Below are positions 32,463-43,130 of a stretch of 64,000 nt of DNA, one piece after another (positions within the stretch are counted from its first letter, which is position 1; each line of letters opens with the position of its first letter). Below the pieces are notes generated by a model, which was given only the letters and a program-made list of their open reading frames with translations, ran no database searches and had not been told where the DNA came from. A program made the translations under genes and the position numbers. The stretch lies in contig CM053143.1 in assembly GCA_028571685.1 (NCBI GenBank), forward strand, positions 151,770,329-151,834,328, in the 5' to 3' direction. The DNA comes from Heterohyrax brucei (taxonomy: Eukaryota; Chordata; Mammalia; Hyracoidea; Procaviidae).

Positions 32463-34429
32463 GGTACTAAGTAATGTGGTTAGAATTTCAGAGAGCTAAT
32501 GGAAAGACTCTAAATGGCCTTCAGATGGGCTTCTTCTCCCAGAGTAGTTTAACCACTAGGAGATAAATCAATTTTATACAGAATTTTTTATGTGGTATAT
32601 CACGTATACAGAATATATTCATGACGTCTCATGAGAAGTTGAACTAGTGATGGAATGTTAGCAGCAGCAGAACCCCAAGAAAGAACAAGTTTGTGGTTGT
32701 AAGAAGAGACTCCAGGGACATAAGAACTATTACTTTAATTTCAAATGACAATTTGTTTTTATAGCTAATACTTATATCTTCCAATATATTTTAATGAGTT
32801 TTAACTGTCAGAAATTCATGTATTTGTGGGAGTATACTTCCCATGTCTCCTTTCCATAAGATTAAACAGATTGTATGTAGTACAAATGTTTTACTTCTCT
32901 CTATGTGTACATCACAGGCACTTTCTCTCTGAATTAAACATGTCATTTCAGTGTGATAATGGAATTAATGATCCTCTGGCGTTTGCAGTTTTTCATGATT
33001 AATGTCAAATTCAACAAACATAATTCATTTTCTTCCACTACCCTGTGACTAGCTGTATGTTACGGCTTTGAAATATCTAGACTCCTTGGTGCTACGAGTG
33101 AAAATCTTGTCCATGTAACTTTAATTCTTATTTATGAGGTAATACAAGGTGAATGTCAAGCAGTTTTCACAATTGGAAGGGCAACTTCTTTTCATCAAAA
33201 TAATTATCTCATTGTCTTTCCCATTTGAATAGCTGATGTTTCAAAACAGCAGAAAGGCTATCAATTTTAGTCCATTCATGTTAGTTTTTTTTTTTTTCCT
33301 TTTCTATCCATTTTCTTTTTTCTGTCTTGAACTATTCACACTTGTACCGAGAGGAAGAAGTGTCAGAAGTGAGCAGGAAATTTGCAGATACATTTTTTCT
33401 TGTGTGACTCTTCAAACTAGCTGGCAAGGAAGAGTTGTAGGAACAGTTACCGCTATTTGAGCTGAGTCACTTGGGTCATCAGTCTCTCACAGCAGATAGT
33501 CACCGATGACTCTTGTATCAGACTTTCTGTGTAAGACAGCTAGGATTTTACTACTATCAGCTAGTTTTCCTTTCATCTAATAGTTTGCTGATCAAAAATA
33601 AATGGTTAATTTCAAAGTAAACTGAAATGGTGGGTGATTGGAAATGAAGTGATCTTTCCTTTGCCCAAGTGGCGTAAGAACCTAGTTGTACCTGGGTATA
33701 ACCCAAGCCCTCTTAATGCGGATAAGACAATATTCAACTGGCTTCAATAAAAAGGGACTTAAATGGAAAGGAGGTGGCCCTGAGGACAACAGGCCATGAC
33801 TGCCAGGACTGAGTAGCCCGTTGTTCTCAGTTCTCTTGGGGCTTAGGGAGATTGACAAGGCACCTGCTGCTTTCCAGAGCTGAAAGGTCAGGCCAGCCCT
33901 GAAAACACCCTGGGTTGGGACACAGCCCCAGTCTCTGGCGCCAAGCCATGCAGGTGCTGAAGGCTCAAAGAAGGGAGAGAAGGCGCAGGAAGAGACCTCA
34001 GGGGGGATCCAAAGAGACTTCCCACTGCATGAGTTTGTAATCAAAAACAGCTCCCTCCATGTTAAGTAGTGTTTTATTCTTCATCATTCCAACCAAAGCT
34101 TTCCGGGCTCTTTGTGGAGTTCCTCCACTGTGGCTATGACACTGTACCTTTCAATGGCTGATCACTTGTATAGATACTTTTTGATTTCATTCTCTTAGCT
34201 GGGAATGAGGATGAATGGTTATGCGCCCTACCTCAAGCCCACAGCCTGCTTTCACTTTGGGTTTTCTAATCCAGAGCCTGGTTACTGAATATTCAGCTTT
34301 GCTGGTGATTACAAAACAGACTGAAAATCATTAGTCTACCAGTTTTCTCAATGTAAATGTTAAATGATAATTTAAATAACTTTTAAAAAATATTTTGAAT
34401 AATTTTTGTGTCCTGTACTTTGCTTATGA
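32463..34429. other. 2-kb interval with no recognised repeat
   Basis: The longest stretch free of recognised mobile elements. It has a poly-T run near 33284-33298 and a GC-richer segment at about 33690-34040 with a 120-codon minus-strand frame (33682-34044). That frame shows no domain, no splice signals that I can defend and no neighbouring exon. It may be single-copy host sequence. Confidence 0.5.
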
Positions 34430-34630
34430 AACCAAACCAATTATGGTCAAGTTGACTCTAACTCATGGTGACCCCATCTGTGTCAGAGTAGAAACTGTGC
34501 CCTATGGTGTTCCCAATGGCCAATTTTTTCCAAAGGGCTTTCCTTCCAAGGTGTTTCTGAGTGATCTCAACCTACAACTCTTTGGTTTACAGTCGGGCAT
34601 TAACTGTTTGCACCACCCAAGGAACCCTCT
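34430..34630 (-). mobile_element. AfroSINE, longer-body variant
   Basis: Antisense: AATTATGGTCAAGTTGACTC, TAACTCATGGTGACCCC, CCCAATGGCCAATTTTTTCC, CTCAACCTACAACTC and head TTAACTGTTTGCACCACCC. Same variant as 10825 and 56095. Confidence 0.88.
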
Positions 34631-34679
34631 GCTTTGGGATATGCTGTTCTTTGCAATTGAGAGAATCTAGCCGTAAGTA

Positions 34680-34847
34680 TGGAAGCCCTGGTGGTGTAGT
34701 GGTTATGTGCCATGGCTGCTAACCAAAGAGGTAGTAGTTCGTATCTACCAGGTTCTCCTTGGGAGCTCTGTGGAGCAGTTCTACTCTGTCCTGTAGATTT
34801 GCTATGAGTTGGAATCAACTTGACGGCAGTAGGTTTGATTTGGTTTC
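34680..34847 (+). mobile_element. AfroSINE, sense
   Basis: GGAAGCCCTGGTGGTGTAGTGG, CTGCTAACCAAAGAGG, GCAGTTCTACTCTGTCCTG and TATGAGTTGGAATCAACTTG in order. Confidence 0.94.
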
Positions 34848-34867
34848 TCAGCCCTAAGTACAGGAGA

Positions 34868-35175
34868 TATAGATTTTAGTTCTGGCTCTGCCACTTAATA
34901 GTAGTATGATGTTGGAAAGATCACAAAATTTTTCTGGATTTCAGTGTTACCATTCACAAAAATGAGGAGAGTATACTAACTGAGTGGACAAGATTCTAGT
35001 CTTGAGAATCAGGCGTACTAGGGTTTTAATCCTGATTGTTTCATATATTAGCTGGGTAAGTTTAAGCAAATGACTATTATAAGTTATGTTAAGACTTTAA
35101 AAAGATAATATATGTGAAATATTTAGCATCATTCCTGAAGCAAAATAAGTGCTGAAAACATAATAGTGATTATAG
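34868..35175 (+). repeat. two MIR SINEs in tandem
   Basis: First unit about 34880-34975 (TTCTGGCTCTGCCACTTA, GGATTTCAGTGTTACCATTC), second about 35003-35175 (CTTGAGAATCAGGCGTAC, TATTAGCTGGGTAAGTTTAA, AATATTTAGCATCATTCC). Both follow the ancient mammalian MIR consensus. Confidence 0.78.
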
Positions 35176-35674
35176 TAATTATGGTAATGAGTAAAATTAT
35201 TAAAGTTATATTAGAGCTTTTTTTTAAAGTCTAGAATGTGCTGAATTATCTCTGAAGTATTATGACCAAATGTTGCAAATGAGCTTGTACAACTAATCCT
35301 ATAGTTCTTAAGGGAATTTAAGAAGTGGACTGAAATTAGAGAGAACTTTGCAGCACGCTTAGATTTCATCTGTACTGCCGTAACATATTTGGCAAATGAT
35401 GTGGTGAGTGGCATTGCAATGAATACAGTCAAGACCAGATTTTCTTTTTTGTTACAGCATAAATCTTTAAAGACTAAAATTAGTAACCAACAGTAGCATT
35501 ATGAGTGTGAAAAAAGAGAAGTCTGCTCCTTATAAATTTAAAACTGACTTAGAATTTTTTTTTTAATTCACAGGCTTTAAAAATACTCTCTCTGTAGTTC
35601 TCAGGCAAAAATAATTACTAGAAAGGAGTTGCGTCCACTAGCTCTGCCACTAGGATGGCAAACAGGCACAGTTA
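35176..35674. other. unassigned interval
   Basis: AT-rich, with a 73-codon minus-strand frame (35211-35432) lacking recognisable motifs. Confidence 0.5.
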
Positions 35675-35800
35675 ATTTACTACGTGTATAATCAGTGCCC
35701 ATTATGTTCCAGGCACCATCCTAGGTGCTGCGACTTAGCAGTGCATAAAATAGACCACAGCTCTGCCCTCAGGACGCTGACCTGTATGGAGGTCCCCTCT
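35675..35800 (+). repeat. L2/MIR-like ancient repeat
   Basis: GTGCCCATTATGTTCCAGGC, ACCATCCTAGGTGCTG and CTCTGCCCTCAGGACGC follow the common 'TATGTGCCAGGCAC..CTAGGTGCTG..CCTGCCCTCA' pattern. Confidence 0.62.
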
Positions 35801-35939
35801 GTCAGCTTATGGTGACAAAGATTATGAGACCACACCAGGACTTATGAAGAAAGGGTTCTGAGGCTGAGTGATGATTCTCACTGGAGGTGAGGGATGGTAG
35901 ACTTTAGCACTGTGCTGTATTTATCATCTTCACTAGAGA

Positions 35940-36112
35940 GAAACAAACAAGAAACTGAATTTGATGCCAGTGAGTCAATCCTGACCCACAGCAACCCTAC
36001 AGGACAGAGTAGAACTATCCTATAGAGTTTCTAAGGAGTGGCTGGTGGATTTGAACTGCCAACCTTTTGGTTAGCAGCCAAACTCCTAATCCCTTTGTTA
36101 CTGGTGGATATA
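35940..36112 (-). mobile_element. AfroSINE
   Basis: Antisense: (CAAA)n tail, GAGTCAATCCTGACCCACAG, CCTACAGGACAGAGTAGAAC, TGGATTTGAACTGCCAACC and TTTTGGTTAGCAGCC. Confidence 0.92.
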
Positions 36113-36259
36113 TTAGGTTAAATAAAATATATTACTAAAATTAATTTTGTATTTCTTTTTACTTCTTAACAGTCAGCATGGGTAGGAGACAACACTACGA
36201 AAAAGTTAAAATACACTGACTTCTGTTATTGTCTCTTTTTTTAGGTACCACCTTCTCCC

Positions 36260-36430
36260 TCTGGAAACCCTGGTGGCATAGTGGTTAAGTGCTATGGCTA
36301 CCTACCCAAAGGTCAGTGGTTTGAATCCACCAGGTGCTCCTTAGAGATTTGAGGGAGCAATTCTACTCTATCTTCTAGAGTCCCTATGAGTCAGAATTGA
36401 CTCAGTAGTAGTGGATTTGTTTTTGAGATT
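36260..36430 (+). mobile_element. AfroSINE, sense
   Basis: CTGGAAACCCTGGTGGCATAG (head), CAGTGGTTTGAATCCACCAG (box-B region), CAATTCTACTCTATC and CTATGAGTCAGAATTGACTC. Confidence 0.94.
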
Positions 36431-36802
36431 TTACTCCCTCTATCTGTGCCTGAGGCTCCTCCTCCCAGAAAATTTCGTGGCAGATTATTTCCCGGAAGTT
36501 CCCCAGGCATCCAAACTGTCCCATCCTACCTGGCCAATCCAGTGAAAGAGATTCACCTTTGTGCCTGTATCAAAGAAAGATAACCCACTCAGATGTAGAA
36601 ATTACCAAACAATATCATTAACATCACACACAAGCAAAATTTGCTGAAGATTATTCAAAAGTAGCTGCAGTGGTACATCAACAGGGTACTACCAGAAATT
36701 CAAGCTGATTTCAGAAGAGGGTGTAGAACTAAGGATATCATTGCTGATGTCAGATGGCTCCTGGCTGAAAGCAGAGAATACCTCTGGAAAGACGTTTACC
36801 TG

Positions 36803-37362
36803 TTATTTTAGTCAGCTAGTGCTGCTCTAACAGAAATATCACAAGTGGATGGTTTTAAAAAGAGAAGTTTATTCTCATATAGTCCAGTAGGTTACAAGTC
36901 CTCACTGAGGGTGTTTGCCCTAGGGGAAGGGCTTTCCCTCTGTCAGCTCTGCAGCAAAGTCTTAGTGTTTTATCCATCTCTGGTTGGAGAGCATCCTGGC
37001 ACACGTTTAGCTATGTATATACACATATGATACACGTGTATACAAGGTCTGAAGAATGCGCTCTTCTCCTGGTGCTGCTTTCTTGATTGTATGAAGTTCC
37101 TGACTCTCTGCTTACTTCCATTTCCTTTTATCTTCTGGATGATAAAAAGATAAAAGGTAGTGTAAGCCACACTCCAGGAAAACTCCCTTTACAGTGGAAC
37201 ACGGAGGTGACTTCAGGAAGGGATTTACAGTCCCACCTTAATGCTCTTTAACGTACAGCATAGGAAAATAACAAAATGGAGGGCAATTACACAACACTGG
37301 TAATCATGACCCAACTATAGTTTTATACGTATTTTGGGAGGGACACCAATTCAATCCATGAC
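36803..37362 (-). mobile_element. ERVL-MaLR-like solo LTR with perfect 5-bp TSD
   Basis: Antisense LTR in the RTE RT region: GTCAGCTAGTGCTGCTCTAA, AAGTGGATGGTTTTAAAAAG, and right edge CCAATTCAATCCATGAC. ACCTG flanks it at 36798-36802 and 37363-37367. Non-coding. Confidence 0.92.
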
Positions 37363-37394
37363 ACCTGTGTTTTACTGGCTATGCAAAGGTGCTT

Positions 37395-38148
37395 CTGTTC
37401 AGAATTTTATTAGAAGCCCTAGCCAGAGCAATAAGACAAGAAAATCAGAAGGTATCCAGATAGATAAAGAAGAATTAAAATTATTTCTATTCACAGATGA
37501 TGCTTACCTTTACACAGAAAATCCCAAAGTGTCCATAGGAAAATCTTTAGAGATAACAGAGGAATTTAGCAAAGTTGCAGGGTACAAGGTCAACAAACAA
37601 AAATCAGCTGAGTTTTTCTATACCAGCAATGAAAACTATGAGAGAGAAATCAGAGAAAAAATGTCATTTACAATAGTATCTATGAAAATAAATTCTAAGC
37701 AGGGATGTGAAGGATTTATACAATGAAAATGTAAAACATTGCTGAAAGAGATTAAAGAAATCTTAAATGAACAGGAAGATGCTCTGTGTTCATGGATTGG
37801 AAGACTTAATATTTAAGATGTTAATGCTACCCAAAATGGTCTATAGATTCGATGCAATTCCCATAAAAATTCTAACAACCTGTTTACAGGTTTACAGGAA
37901 TAGAAAAAGAAATCCTTTGTATGGAATGATAAGAGACCCTGAATAGCTAATATAGTGTTGGAAGAGAAAAACAAAGTAGAAGGACTCACATTTCCTGATT
38001 TTTAAAACATGCTATACAGCTACAGTAATCAAAACAGCCTGGTACTGGTATAATAATAGACACATGGATCAACAGAACAGATTTCAAAGTCCAGTAATAA
38101 AACACCCTTGTCAAAAATCAGTTGACCGTAGATGTGTGGGTTTTATTT
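37395..38148 (+). mobile_element. L1 ORF2 fragment, truncated at both ends
   Basis: L1 RT segment with LEALARAIRQ (about 37405-37440), LFLFTDDAYLY (FADD changed to FTDD, about 37480-37512) and KVAGYKVNKQKSAEF. Later sequence includes TGGTACTGGTATAATAATAG. Neither a 3'UTR nor poly-A is present, so it probably did not arrive as an ordinary 5'-truncated insertion. Flanked by RTE sequence. Confidence 0.82.
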
Positions 38149-38462
38149 CCAGAACACTTAATTGTGCTGAGGAGGAAACAGTACATAAACCAAGAGGTAG
38201 TTGTTTGAACAGAACAAGGAGATACTGTGTGGTTTAATGTCAGGAAAGGTGTGTAGCTTCTATCTTTCACCATACTTAATCTGTATGCTGAGCAAGTACT
38301 CCAAGAAGCTGGACTATATGAAGAAGAACAGCGTATCAGAACTGGAGGCAGGCTCATTAACAGTGTCCAGTATGCAGACGACACAACTTTTCTTGCTGAA
38401 AGTGAAGAGAATTTGAAGCACTTACTGACAAAAATCAAAGGCCATAGCCTTCATTATAGATT

Positions 38463-38500
38463 GCCAAGCCAAGCCAAGTGCCGTCGAGTCGGATCCGACT
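38463..38500 (-). mobile_element. tail-only AfroSINE insertion, 38 bp, perfect 11-bp TSD
   Basis: GCCAAGCCAAGCCAAGTGCC, then GTCGAGTCGGATCCGACT is the complement of an AfroSINE 3' end. CATTATAGATT flanks it at 38452-38462 and 38501-38511. Intact CpGs suggest a recent event. Confidence 0.9.
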
Positions 38501-39086
38501 CATTATAGATTAACACTTCAATATAAAGAAAGCAAAGATCTTCACAAATGGACAAATGGGCAACATCACAATAAATTGAGAAAATATTAAAGTTGTAAAG
38601 GATTTCATTTTACTTGGATCCATAATCAATGTCCATGGAAGCAGCAATTAAGAAATCAAACTACATACTGCATTGAGCAAATCTACTGCAAAAGTTATCT
38701 TATAAGTGTTAAAAAGCAAAGATGTCACATTAAAGAATAAGGTGCTCCTCACTCAAGCCATGGTATTTTCAATTGCCTCATACACATGTGAAAGCTGGAC
38801 AATGAATAAAGAAGACTAAAGAAGAACTGATATTTTTGAATGATTGTGTTGGTGAAAAAGATCGAATATACCATGAACTGCAGAGGAATGAACCAATCTG
38901 TCTTGAAAGAAGCAGAGCTAGAATGCTCATCAGAAGCAAACATACTGAGACTTTGTCTCTAGATATGTTATCAGCAGGAGGCAGTCCCTGAAGAAGGACA
39001 TCATTCTTGATAAAGCAGAGGGTCAGTGAAAAAGAGAAAGACCCTCTATATCAATGAGATGGGTTGACACAGTGACTGTAACAATA

Positions 39087-39634
39087 CCCAGTCTGACAAT
39101 GAAGTCCGCAAACTTAAGCGTTTTAAGCACTACGTACCTCATTGCTGAGTACCACTGCAGTCAACTTCAAAGTACTCCCCTTGGGAAACTGTGCACCAAT
39201 GCCAGCACCTAGTCCACCCTTCAAAGCAATTTTGGAACTCTTTCAGGAATGAGAATTATGCCCAGTGGCAAGGTGGCCACTTAATTGTATAGTGGTCTGT
39301 GAGTGAGTTTTTAGCCAGTAAACAAACAACTCTATGGAACACCCTACCTACTTACCTGATCTGCCCCTCGATGACTTTTTTCTTTACCTAGAGATAAAGG
39401 AAATATTGAAAGGAAGACATTTTGATGACATTCAGGACATTCAGGGTGATAAAACAACTCTGATGGTCGTTCCAAAAAAAGAGTTCCAAAATTGTTTTGA
39501 AGGTGGACTACATGCTGGCATCGGTGCATAGCTTCCTGGGGAGGTACTTCAACTGTGATTGTAGTGATATTCAGCAATGAGGTATGTAGCACTTTTTCTG
39601 GGATGAGTTTGAGAACTTAATGGGCAGTCCCAAG
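39087..39634 (+). mobile_element. mariner transposon, deleted and palindromic
   Basis: Inserted in the RTE with TA at 39085-39086 and 39635-39636, the mariner target. Left arm 39087-39252 is the inverted complement of right arm 39469-39634, so both ends derive from the transposase 3' end. Shared blocks include ACTACGTACCTCATTGCTGA / TCAGCAATGAGGTATGTAGC and TTTGGAACTCTTT / AAAGAGTTCCAAA. The 5' half of the gene is gone. Confidence 0.85.
39334..39531 (+). pseudogene. mariner transposase C-terminal fragment
   Basis: Encodes 65 residues with EHPTYLPDLPLDDFFLY, matching the mariner HPPYSPDLAPxDFF motif that carries the third catalytic aspartate, then KEILKGRHFDDIQDI and EFQNCFEGGLH. The first two aspartates and the DNA-binding domain are absent, so it is non-functional. 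Confidence 0.9.
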
Positions 39635-39760
39635 TAGGCTCAAACATAGCGATGATTGTGAGGAAGACGTGGGACCCAGCAGTGTTTCATTTTGTTGGAA
39701 GTAGTGTCTCTATGAGTCAGAATTGATTCTATAGCACTTAACAACAACAGAGGCAGGAGT

Positions 39761-40014
39761 GATGGGGAAAGGGAGTGTTGATGGAAACAGCACATTAAGA
39801 GGACAGTTGCTTAGCTGATTTTAGCTGTCAATAAGTTGTACACCTGTAAAGAGTTGAATTGGCTAAAGTTGTGTAATGATATTCTTACAACAACAAAAAG
39901 AAAGAACTGCTGCTGAATCTGCTTATGTACGAGCTAACGCCTCATGGGATTTGGTTTCTGGGTGTGGTCGTTACTAGTATCTTGGTTATTTTGGACAATC
40001 CCGTTAAGTGGCCT
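39761..40014 (+). mobile_element. possible L1-type 3' tail
   Basis: GTACACCTGTAAAGAGTTGA and ATTGGCTAAAGTTGTGTAAT, followed by an A-rich stretch, look like a LINE 3' tail. The rest is unassigned. Confidence 0.35.
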
Positions 40015-40590
40015 AGTAACACTCTGAGAGTCAGGAAAGGAGGAGGATATGGAATGTGTGGCTGATCTCCTCCATGAACAATTGCCTCTTTTGCTATGAG
40101 ACCAGAAGACCTAGATGGTGCCCAGCTACCAATTCTGAACATTTGCACCAAAGAGTCCGTAGAAAAATCTTGATTAAAAAGGGCACAAATGCAGAATAGA
40201 ATATCCAATTTTCATGTATTCTAGACTTCCTGAAGCCATAAAGATTGGATAAATCCTTGAAACTATTGCCCTGAGACAATCTTTAAACCTTCAACTGAAA
40301 ATATCCCCTGAAGTCATCTTAAAGCCAAATAGCAGTTTAACTTAACCAGTAAAAAATGTCAGCCTTGAGTACTATGCTTTTCAAAGAACTATTTATACGG
40401 GATCAAATAGACAGCAGTAATCAAAAGATTAGGTAGGAACCTTAGGGGACAGTGAATTTATGTTAATGAAGTAGAAACAGAAAATGAGAATGAGAATGGT
40501 TGCACAACTTAAAGAATGTTATTGATGTCTCGAATGCTAAAGGTAGAAACTGTTGAGGGGAACATGGGCAGTCTCTGAACTGATGTTTCT
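40015..40590 (+). mobile_element. L1 3'UTR
   Basis: TATGAGACCAGAAGACCTAG, GATGGTGCCCAGCTACC, GAAACTATTGCCCTGAGACA, AGTATCCCC-type sequence (AAAATATCCCCTGAAGTC), TTAACCAGTAAAAAATGTC and TTTATGTTAATGAAG. Sense counterpart of 24640-25095. Confidence 0.75.
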
Positions 40591-40778
40591 CCTGGGAAGA
40601 TATACAAATGACCAACAATCAAGCCAAAAAAAAATACTGACATCTTTAGTCGTCATGGCAATGTAAATCAAAATCACAATGCAATACCACTTCAATACAC
40701 ACCAGGATGTCTAGAATAAAAAAGCCCAACAATAGCAAGTATTGACAAGAATGTGGAGAAATCAGAACCCTCGTATAT
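40591..40778 (+). mobile_element. L1 ORF2 C-terminal fragment
   Basis: ATATACAAATGACCAACAAT, GCAATGTAAATCAAAATCAC, GAATGTGGAGAAATCAGAAC correspond to the region of L1 ORF2 just upstream of the Cys-rich motif. It stops abruptly at the antisense L1 that follows. Confidence 0.75.
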
Positions 40779-41075
40779 TTCCATCACCACAATCGATTTT
40801 AGAACAGTTCCATCACCCCCAAAACAACCCTGTATTGTTTAGCCTCACTTTCCTCCCTTCTCTCTATTCCCTTCCCAAGCCCTAAGCAACCTCTAGTCCA
40901 GTTTCTGTCTCTACAGATGTGCCTATTCTAGAGATTCTGTATAAATGGAATTATTTCACGTGTTTATTGTGGCTAGTTTCTTTCACTTTGCATGACATTT
41001 TCAATGTCCATTCATGCTGTAGCATGTATCAGTACTTTATGTCTCTTTATAGTCAAATAATATGATGTGATACAG

Positions 41076-41595
41076 TGTGATGGTTAATGTTGTGTGTCAA
41101 CTTGACAAGACTGTGGCCCTCAGTGTTTTGCAGACACTATGTAATCATTCTCCATTTTTGTGATCTGATGTGAGCAATCAGCTGAAAGGGGAGTTTCCTT
41201 GAGGGAGAGAGGTCTGCCTCTAGTATATATTTATATAAATGGATGTTCTGACAAACCTCTCTTTCCCAACCATGTACTCTTCTTGCCGCCTGGACTTTGG
41301 TTCTTCAGGTGGTAAGTCTGCATAAGTCTCTGACCTCTCTCCTAACCTGCAGATTTTGAATTTACCAACCCCTGCAGCCCTGTGAACCAGCAGAGACCCC
41401 CAGCCTACCACCTAACCTGCAGATGTTCTGTAACCATGCCAGCTGAAAGAGGTCCTTAGCCTGTCATTAGACCTACCAATTCAGGACTTGTCAGTGCCCC
41501 AGTTTGTATAAGCTTTTTTCTTGAAGTAAATTTCTGTGTATATTTATGTATACTTCACTGGTTTTGCTTCTCTATAGACCACCCAGATTAAGACA
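41076..41595 (+). mobile_element. second LTR-like family, sense
   Basis: Starts TGTGATGGTTAATGTTGTGTG, TCAACTTGACAAGAC and ends ACCCAGATTAAGACA, with the polyadenylation region TTGAAGTAAATTTC near 41520. It interrupts the antisense L1; flanks TACAG and TATGG agree at 3 of 5 bases. A second, antisense copy lies at about 60370-60837. Probably an ERVL/MaLR-group LTR; exact family uncertain. Confidence 0.72.
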
Positions 41596-42099
41596 TATGG
41601 ATGTATTATATTTTCTTTGTCATGTGTCCGTTGATGGACATTTGGGTTGTTTCAATCTTTGGCTATTATGAATAGTGTCACTATGAATATGTGTGTAAAA
41701 GTTTTTGTGTGAACATGTTTTCGTTTTTCTTGGGCATATGCTTAGAAGTGCAATTTGGGGGGAAATAACAGGCTGTTTTCTGTAGTGACTGCGTCGTTTC
41801 ATGTTCCCCTCAGTAGTGTGTAAGGGTTCCAGTTTCTCTGTATGTGTTCGTTTCTTTCATTTTTATTGTGCTCATCCTAATGGCTGTGAAGTGGCCTCTG
41901 ACTGTGGTTTTAAATTGCATTTCCCTGATGACTTAATGATGTGGAGCATCTTTTCACTTGATCCTTGGCCATTTGCATATCTTCCCTGGAGAAATGGCTA
42001 TTTGAACCCTTCATTATTTTTTAATTGGCTTGTTTTTGTTGTCGTTGTGGGTTTTTTTGAGTTGTTTTTATATTCTAAATACAAGTCCTTTACAAGCTA

Positions 42100-42160
42100 A
42101 GAGCTGGAACTGACTTGACAGCACTGAGTTTGTTGGTTTTTTTGTTTTTGTTTTGCTTTT
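42100..42160 (+). mobile_element. AfroSINE tail fragment
   Basis: GAGCTGGAACTGACTTGACA, GCACTGAGTTTGTTGG and a T-rich tail: the 3' end of a sense AfroSINE without its head, inside the antisense L1. Confidence 0.65.
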
Positions 42161-42968
42161 GGTATGAGATACATGATTGAAAAATATCTTCTCCCATCCT
42201 GCGGATTGTCTTTTCATTATCTTGATAATGTCTTTTGAAGCACAAAAGCTTTAATTTTTATGAAGTCCAATTTGTCTATTTTTTCTTTGTGTTTGTACTT
42301 TTCCTTTTGTATTTAAGAATCCTTTGCCAGATCCAAGATTTACTCCTGTTAGTTCTTATATTTAGGACTTTTATCCATTTTGAGTAAATTTTTGTATATG
42401 ATTTGTGGTTAAGGATCTAACTCTTTCTTCTGTATGTGGATATCCTGTGGCCCAACACCAGCCGTTGAAAAGACTATTCCTGCCCCCACTGAAATGTGCT
42501 AGCAGTACTCTGTTCGAAATCAGTTGAGCATAAATACACGTGTTTATTTCTGCAGTCTCAGGTCTGTTCTATTGGCCTTTATGTCTGTACTTGTGCCACT
42601 ACCATACCATCTTGATTACTGTTGCTTTCTAAGTTTTAGAACTGGGGAGTATGAGTCCTCCAATTTTCTTTTTCTTTTTCAAAATCGTTTTGTGTGTTCT
42701 GACTCCTTTGAGTTTCCATATGAATTTTAGAATCACCCTATCATTTCCACAGAGAAATCAACTAGAATTCTCAGAGACTGTATTGAACCTATGGATCAAT
42801 TTGGAGAGCATCATTATTTTAACAACATTAAATCTTCCTCTCTTGAATCTGGATGCTTTTCTGTTATATTTAAATATTTTTTAGAGTTTTTTTTTTTTAA
42901 CAGTATCTTGTAATTTTCAGAGTACACATTTTCCACTTCTTTTGTTAAATGTATTTCTAATTATTTGT

Positions 42969-43130
42969 AGGGAAATTGTGGTGATGTAGTGGATTAAGTG
43001 CTATCACTGCTAACCAAAAGGCTGGCAGTTCAAATCCATCAGGCACTCCTTGAATACTCTATGGGACAGTTCTACTCTGGCCTCTAGGGTCACCATGAGT
43101 TGGATCCGACTCAATGGCACAGGGTTGTGG
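42969..43130 (+). mobile_element. AfroSINE, sense
   Basis: GGTGATGTAGTGGATTAAG, CTGCTAACCAAAAGGCTGGC, AGTTCAAATCCATCAGG, CATGAGTTGGATCCGACTC. Inserted in the antisense L1, the flanks TAATTATTT and GTAATTATTT being its probable TSD. Confidence 0.93.

Larger units (their letters stand above)
36525..39760 (+). mobile_element. RTE (BovB-type) 3' half with four insertions
   Basis: RTE RT and 3' region in pieces: 36525-36802, 37363-37394, 38149-38462, 38501-39086 and 39635-39760. RT landmarks are GAAATTCAAGCTGATTTCAG (36695), YADD in VQYADDTTFLAE (38367-38402) and GAAAGCTGGACAATGAATA (38791), and the tail is TAGCACTTAACAACAACAG. The interrupting elements are annotated separately. Not translatable. 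Confidence 0.88.

Noticed and set aside
32063-32470. 135-codon plus-strand frame
   Set aside because: It is the antisense of the RTE 3' end (31968-32462), with the same sequence recurring inverted at 28250-28660.
33682-34044. 120-codon minus-strand frame as a gene
   Set aside because: No domain, no defensible splice sites and no partner exons. Kept only as a conservation test candidate.
34680-34847. tRNA genes at AfroSINE heads
   Set aside because: The box A/B-like motifs are SINE promoter remnants; no cloverleaf with an acceptor stem can be drawn and each is followed by the SINE body.
41076-41595. LTR of 41 kb belonging to the main MaLR-like family
   Set aside because: Its start (TGTGATGGTTAATG) and interior differ from the nine-member family; I keep it as a second family with the antisense copy at 60370-60837.
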